A stretch of 64,000 bases of DNA, from positions 186,001 to 250,000 of the forward strand of contig CACXMZ010000006.1 in assembly GCA_902768975.1 (NCBI GenBank), read 5' to 3'. Under the pieces are notes generated by a model, which was not told the DNA's origin, did not search any database, and saw nothing but the letters and a program-made list of their open reading frames with translations. Positions 60,710-64,000 of this stretch are shown here, one piece after another (the stretch's first letter is position 1; each line of letters opens with the position of its first letter). The position numbers and the translations under genes are program-made. Origin of the DNA: an uncultured Coriobacteriaceae bacterium (lineage in GTDB: Bacteria; Actinomycetota; Coriobacteriia; Coriobacteriales; Eggerthellaceae).

Positions 60710-61453
60710 ATGGCTGAAGGCGAACTGCACATTGAACATTTACACAAGGCGTATGGCGACCATGTGGTCCTCGACGACATTAACTTGGTGGTTGAACCAG
60801 GCGAAGTAGTTGTGGTTATTGGGCCTTCGGGCTGCGGTAAGTCCACGCTGCTGCGTTGCATTAACGGCCTGGAGCAAATTCAGGGTGGCCGAATCTTGCT
60901 CGATGGGGAAGTGGTGGACGGTGCTTCGAAGGACATCGCCGCTTTGCGCGCCAAGCTGGGCATGGTGTTCCAAAGCTACGAATTGTTTCCCCATAAAACC
61001 GTGCTTGAAAACGTTACCCTGGCGCCTACCGTGGTGCAAAAGCGCCCCAAGGAAGAAGTCGAAGCTGAAGCCATGACTTTGCTTGAACGTGTGGGTTTGG
61101 CCGACCGCGCCAAGGACTTCCCGCGCCAGCTTTCGGGTGGTCAGAAACAGCGTGTAGCTATTGCTCGTGCCCTTGCCATGAAGCCTGAAATATTGTTGCT
61201 TGACGAAATTACGGCAGCGCTTGACCCCGAAATGGTTCACGAAGTGCTCGACGTTATCCTGGGGCTTGCGCGTGAAGGCAAGACCATGATTATCGTGACG
61301 CACGAAATGGGCTTTGCGCGCGCCGTGGCCGACCGCATTATCTTTATCGATGAGGGGGCTATCGTGGAAGAGGCTGCACCCGCCGACTTCTTCGATCATC
61401 CGCAAACTGAACGCGCCCAGAAATTCCTCCGCACCTTCGAATACGAAAAGTAG
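60710..61453 (+). CDS. Amino acid ABC transporter ATP-binding protein (GlnQ type)
   Basis: 247 residues. GPSGCGKSTLLRCINGLEQIQGG, FQSYELFPHKTVLENVTLAP, LSGGQKQRVAIARALAM, LLLDEITAALDPEM (Ile replaces the usual Pro/Ser after DE), VTHEMGFARAVADRIIFID. Starts directly after the second permease stop. Confidence 0.95.
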   Translation: MAEGELHIEHLHKAYGDHVVLDDINLVVEPGEVVVVIGPSGCGKSTLLRCINGLEQIQGGRILLDGEVVDGASKDIAALRAKLGMVFQSYELFPHKTVLENVTLAPTVVQKRPKEEVEAEAMTLLERVGLADRAKDFPRQLSGGQKQRVAIARALAMKPEILLLDEITAALDPEMVHEVLDVILGLAREGKTMIIVTHEMGFARAVADRIIFIDEGAIVEEAAPADFFDHPQTERAQKFLRTFEYEK

Positions 61454-61455
61454 TT

Positions 61456-61622
61456 TATTCCGCTGTTCTACGAACAGCGGAATTGTTGACGCTGCGCTTA
61501 GTTTTGGGGCCTATCTTGCCCCTCCAAGCCTTCGTCGTTGCACAAAGGCAACTTCCTCAGGCTTTCGCGGCAATTTAGTGCCCCAAAACTAATGCTCGCT
61601 GACTTACTACGCCAACCTAGGG
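61456..61622. repeat. Fold-back intergenic element (copy i)
   Basis: Hairpin TTCCGCTGTTC / GAACAGCGGAA (61459-61483), outer arms TTAGTTTTGGGGC (61498-61510) and GCCCCAAAACTAA (61580-61592), inner GCCTT / AAGGC, tail TGCTCGCTGACT. It separates the ATPase gene from the binding-protein gene of the same transporter. Confidence 0.8.
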
Positions 61623-61721
61623 AACATCGCATATATCTATCCGAATACCCTGCTCTGCTCTTGCTTACGTTATCTTAAAGCCGCTCGTATGAGTCATTCG
61701 TTGTTTCAGAACTAACTCGTA

Positions 61722-61727
61722 TATAAT
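61722..61727 (+). promoter_or_regulatory. -10 box for the amino-acid binding protein gene
   Basis: Perfect TATAAT 36 bases before the start codon; a weak TTGTTT lies 15 bases upstream. It gives the binding protein its own promoter apart from the permease genes. Confidence 0.5.
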
Positions 61728-61763
61728 GGTGCGCGTTACTTTAATGCGATAGAGGAGTGAAGT

Positions 61764-62612
61764 ATGTTTAAGAAGCTTTTGGTAATTCTGGCTGCCTGCG
61801 TGTTGGCGGCAGGCCTTTTGGTTGGCTGCGGTGGCGGCAACCAGGGTGCAGCAGCGAGCGGCAACAGCGGTGCCATTTTCCGTACGCTCGACGAAATCAA
61901 GGAGAGCGGCAAACTGGTTATTGGCGTGTTCAGCGACAAGTATCCCTTTGGCTACGTAGATGAAAACGACAACTACGCGGGCTACGATATTGAACTGGCT
62001 GAACGCTTGGCCCAGGACCTGGGTGTGGAAATCGAATACGTTTCCACCGAAGCGGCCAACCGCGTGGAATACCTGGAAACGGGCAAGGTCGACCTCATCC
62101 TGGCGAACTTCACGGTAACGCCTGAACGTGCTGAAGCCGTTGACTTTGCTTCGCCCTATATGAATGTGGCACTTGGCGTGGTGAGCCACGACGACAATGT
62201 GATTACCGACCTTTCGCAAATTGGCGACGGGGAAGTCATCGTTATTACGGGCACAACGGCAGAAACCTATCTGACGGAAAATAACCCCGAAATTAAGCTG
62301 CAGAAGTACGATACCTACGCTTCCGCCAAGACCGCTTTTGAAAACAAGAATGGCGTTGCCTGGGCAAATGACAACACGGAAGTTATCGCCTTTGCTAACG
62401 AAGGCAGCGGTTATACCGTAGGCATTGAAGAACTGGGCAGCCTGGACACCATTGCGCCGGCTGTTTCCAAGGGCAATACCACGCTGCTTGAGTGGGTGAA
62501 CGAAGACATGCATAAGTTGGGCCAGGAAAAGTTCTTCCATGCCGCTTATGAAAAGACGCTGCTTGGCGTGTACGGCGCCGACTACGAAGACACCCTGGTC
62601 GTCGAACCGTAA
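61764..62612 (+). CDS. Amino acid ABC transporter substrate-binding lipoprotein
   Basis: 282 residues. Lipoprotein signal MFKKLLVILAACVLAAGLLVGC with lipid-attached Cys22, Gly/Ser/Asn linker, then an SBP_bac_3 domain (about 40-280): LVIGVFSDKYPFGYVDENDNYAGYDIELAERLAQDLG, VDLILANFTVTPERAEAVDFASPY, ITGTTAETYL. The ligand set (RAE, TPER, D) fits polar amino acids. It is the capture protein for the permease/ATPase genes upstream. A clear terminator follows. Confidence 0.93.
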   Translation: MFKKLLVILAACVLAAGLLVGCGGGNQGAAASGNSGAIFRTLDEIKESGKLVIGVFSDKYPFGYVDENDNYAGYDIELAERLAQDLGVEIEYVSTEAANRVEYLETGKVDLILANFTVTPERAEAVDFASPYMNVALGVVSHDDNVITDLSQIGDGEVIVITGTTAETYLTENNPEIKLQKYDTYASAKTAFENKNGVAWANDNTEVIAFANEGSGYTVGIEELGSLDTIAPAVSKGNTTLLEWVNEDMHKLGQEKFFHAAYEKTLLGVYGADYEDTLVVEP

Positions 62613-62648
62613 TAATACGTTGTCCAGTGGCAATCCAACCAATCAAGA

Positions 62649-62675
62649 GAAAGCCCTTTACGGGCTTTTTCTTTA
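62649..62675 (+). terminator. Intrinsic terminator after the binding protein gene
   Basis: GAAAGCCC-TTTAC-GGGCTTTTTC followed by TTT; also faces the convergent minus-strand gene. Confidence 0.85.
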
Positions 62676-63134
62676 TCGTAAAGATGGCATGTGGGTGACG
62701 GCTTCGCCCAGGTAGTTGGCCAGGCGTTCGGTATAGAGCGAATAGTATGACGTGTCGTTTTTGATGCGGCGGCGGTGCATGTAGGGCAACATGGCCCAGA
62801 TAAACGACGGCACGCCAATAACCAACAAGTAAAGCGGCCCGAAAATAAGCGATTGAATACAGTGGCCATATTCATGCACTACGAGGCGTGGGTCGGCACC
62901 AGCGGTTGCCTTGCGCTCCTGAATGAATGAATCTGCGCGTGGTTTGCGCGGGTCCTTCGCCACAAATATGAACAGGCCGAGCGAAACACTATTGCGGTAT
63001 TTCCACACGGTGCCCAAGCTGCCATGGAACGTGAAGCGTGGGCAGCCCAAGGTGGCAACATACATGACGGCACCTGCCGCCGTTTGCGGGAAACCCCAAA
63101 TAATCTGCCAGACGGTAAATAAGAATCTTTTCAT
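62673..63134 (-). CDS. Membrane-associated protein with HEYGH zinc-peptidase-like motif
   Basis: 153 residues from ATG 63134 (the open frame extends to 63245 without a better site). One or two N-terminal hydrophobic segments (about 5-28 and 45-58), a central motif H87-E-Y-G-H91 (RLVVHEYGHCIQSLIFGPLYLLVIG) and a C-terminal basic part with NDTSYYSLYTERLANYLGEAV. HExxH followed by a hydrophobic helix and a later Glu resembles short membrane metallopeptidase-like proteins of unknown function. No family assigned. Confidence 0.7.
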   Translation of the reverse strand: MKRFLFTVWQIIWGFPQTAAGAVMYVATLGCPRFTFHGSLGTVWKYRNSVSLGLFIFVAKDPRKPRADSFIQERKATAGADPRLVVHEYGHCIQSLIFGPLYLLVIGVPSFIWAMLPYMHRRRIKNDTSYYSLYTERLANYLGEAVTHMPSLR

Positions 63135-63272
63135 AGGTCTAGTGTACCTTTTTTGCTCTTCTTTGGGCGAACTGATACGTGGCTGTTGACCTGTATAATG
63201 AGTGCTTGGAAAATAGCTTGAAACCCTCGGGATGGTAAAGAGCAAGAATAATCAGCGCCCTGGGAAAGAAAA

Positions 63273-63299
63273 TGGAACAAAAACCCGTCCCCTGTTCCA
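63273..63299. repeat. 27-bp hairpin repeat, copy 3 (upstream of icd)
   Basis: Reverse complement of the two copies inside elp3: TGGAACA at the left, TGTTCCA at the right, CCCGTCCCC between. Its right end touches the icd ribosome site AAAAGGAG. Confidence 0.9.
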
Positions 63300-63311
63300 A
63301 AAGGAGTGTAG

Positions 63312-64000
63312 ATGGCGGAAAAGATACAGATGACTACACCACTGGTTGAAATGGATGGCGACGAAATGACGCGCGTTATCTGGCAGATGATAAAAGACCA
63401 GCTCATTTGCCCGTTCGTAGACCTGAAGACGGAATACTATGACCTCGGGCTGGAAAACCGCGACGCCACCGAAGACGCAGTGACGGTGGAAGCGTCTGAA
63501 GCCACCAAACGTTTGGGTGTGGCCGTGAAGTGCGCCACTATTACGCCCAATGCGGCGCGCGTGGAAGAATATGGCCTCAAGCAGATGTGGAAAAGCCCCA
63601 ACGGCACCATTCGCGCTATACTCGATGGCACCTGCTTCCGTGCGCCCATTGTGGTGGCAGGCATTGAACCCACGGTAAAAACCTGGAAGAAGCCCATCAC
63701 CCTGGCGCGCCATGCCTACGGCGACTTTTACAAGGGCGTTGAAATGCGCATTCCAGGTCCCGGGAAAGTGGAGTTAGTCTATACGGCCGCCGATGGCAGC
63801 GAACAGCGCGAAACAGTCCACGAATTCGAAAGCGCTGGCGTTGTCCAGGGTATGCATAACCTGGATGCGTCCATTGAAAGTTTTGCCCGCGCGTGCTTTG
63901 AATATGCCCTGGGTCTCAACCAGGACCTGTGGTTTTCGGTTAAGGACACCATCAGCAAAACCTACGACCATCGTTTCAAGGACATCTTTGCGGAACTCTA
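63312..64000 (+). CDS. icd: NADP-dependent isocitrate dehydrogenase (3' end outside window)
   Basis: 229 codons up to the right edge, frame open. Features of the eukaryote-like/type [32 protein letters not shown] at the start, [33 protein letters not shown], substrate residues in KSPNGTIR and [10 protein letters not shown]. It oxidises isocitrate to 2-oxoglutarate with NADP. ATG 63312 follows AAGGAG. It stands alone next to a hairpin repeat. Confidence 0.93.
   Translation, partial: MAEKIQMTTPLVEMDGDEMTRVIWQMIKDQLICPFVDLKTEYYDLGLENRDATEDAVTVEASEATKRLGVAVKCATITPNAARVEEYGLKQMWKSPNGTIRAILDGTCFRAPIVVAGIEPTVKTWKKPITLARHAYGDFYKGVEMRIPGPGKVELVYTAADGSEQRETVHEFESAGVVQGMHNLDASIESFARACFEYALGLNQDLWFSVKDTISKTYDHRFKDIFAEL

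Overview
The window is a contiguous, gene-dense bacterial chromosome segment. Gene order and protein style suggest a Coriobacteriia-like actinobacterium (Eggerthellales/Coriobacteriales). The reasons are an rnc-smc-ftsY-ffh-rpsP-khpA-rimM-trmD-lepB block, a coaD-SepIVA-like-DUF177-rpmF-plsX block as in actinobacteria, two-subunit glycyl-tRNA synthetase, PPDK with its regulatory kinase/phosphatase, and no sporulation or outer-membrane genes. The taxonomic placement is inference; no rRNA or tRNA gene was found.

Layout. 0-5.1 kb: cell division and cell-envelope genes (ftsE partial, ftsX, S41 protease-like protein, rnr). 5.2-9.6 kb: iron alcohol dehydrogenase, PrsW-like protease, M42 peptidase, smpB and an acidic duplicated protein. 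9.6-12.5 kb: an accessory island, visibly AT-richer, holding an orphan Nif11-type RiPP precursor and five identical 36-bp hairpin repeats in one orientation. These repeats delimit minus-strand genes: a CdiA-CT-like nuclease domain, a probable immunity protein, a small RHH-like protein and an unrecognised protein. 12.5-34.8 kb: a long housekeeping run (rpmB, asp23-like, fakA, recG, rsmD, coaD, rpmF, plsX, rnc, smc, ftsY, ffh, rpsP, khpA, rimM, trmD, lepB, glyQS). 34-37.6 kb: the ppsR-ppdK pair for pyruvate/PEP interconversion. 37.9-41.9 kb: a glutamate-synthase-small-subunit-like oxidoreductase and a zinc/cadmium resistance operon (ArsR sensor, stand-alone HMA protein, P1B ATPase). 42-48 kb: thrH, an AAA+ ATPase, and an Elp3 homologue divergent from a Trm9-like methyltransferase, then an iron-sulfur protein. 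48.2-50.9 kb: a cbiMQO cobalt/nickel ECF transporter with a NikR-like operator, then an HxlR regulator. 51-64 kb: murB, a LOG-family protein, cydDC, upp and uraA, a polar amino-acid ABC transporter, and the start of icd.

The intergenic spaces carry at least two dispersed hairpin repeat families. One is a 100-190-bp nested fold-back family (about nine copies) whose outer arms differ between copies yet stay nearly or perfectly complementary. The other is a small hairpin family with a GGGACGGG-type loop; two tandem copies lie in frame inside the elp3 gene and one lies next to the icd ribosome binding site.

The most unusual region is 10.09-12.34 kb: a cassette-like array of repeat-separated toxin/immunity-type genes with no recombinase in view. 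Next in interest are the Elp3/Trm9-like pair, which suggests a eukaryote-style wobble-uridine modification route, and an S41 protease homologue whose catalytic serine position reads as glycine.
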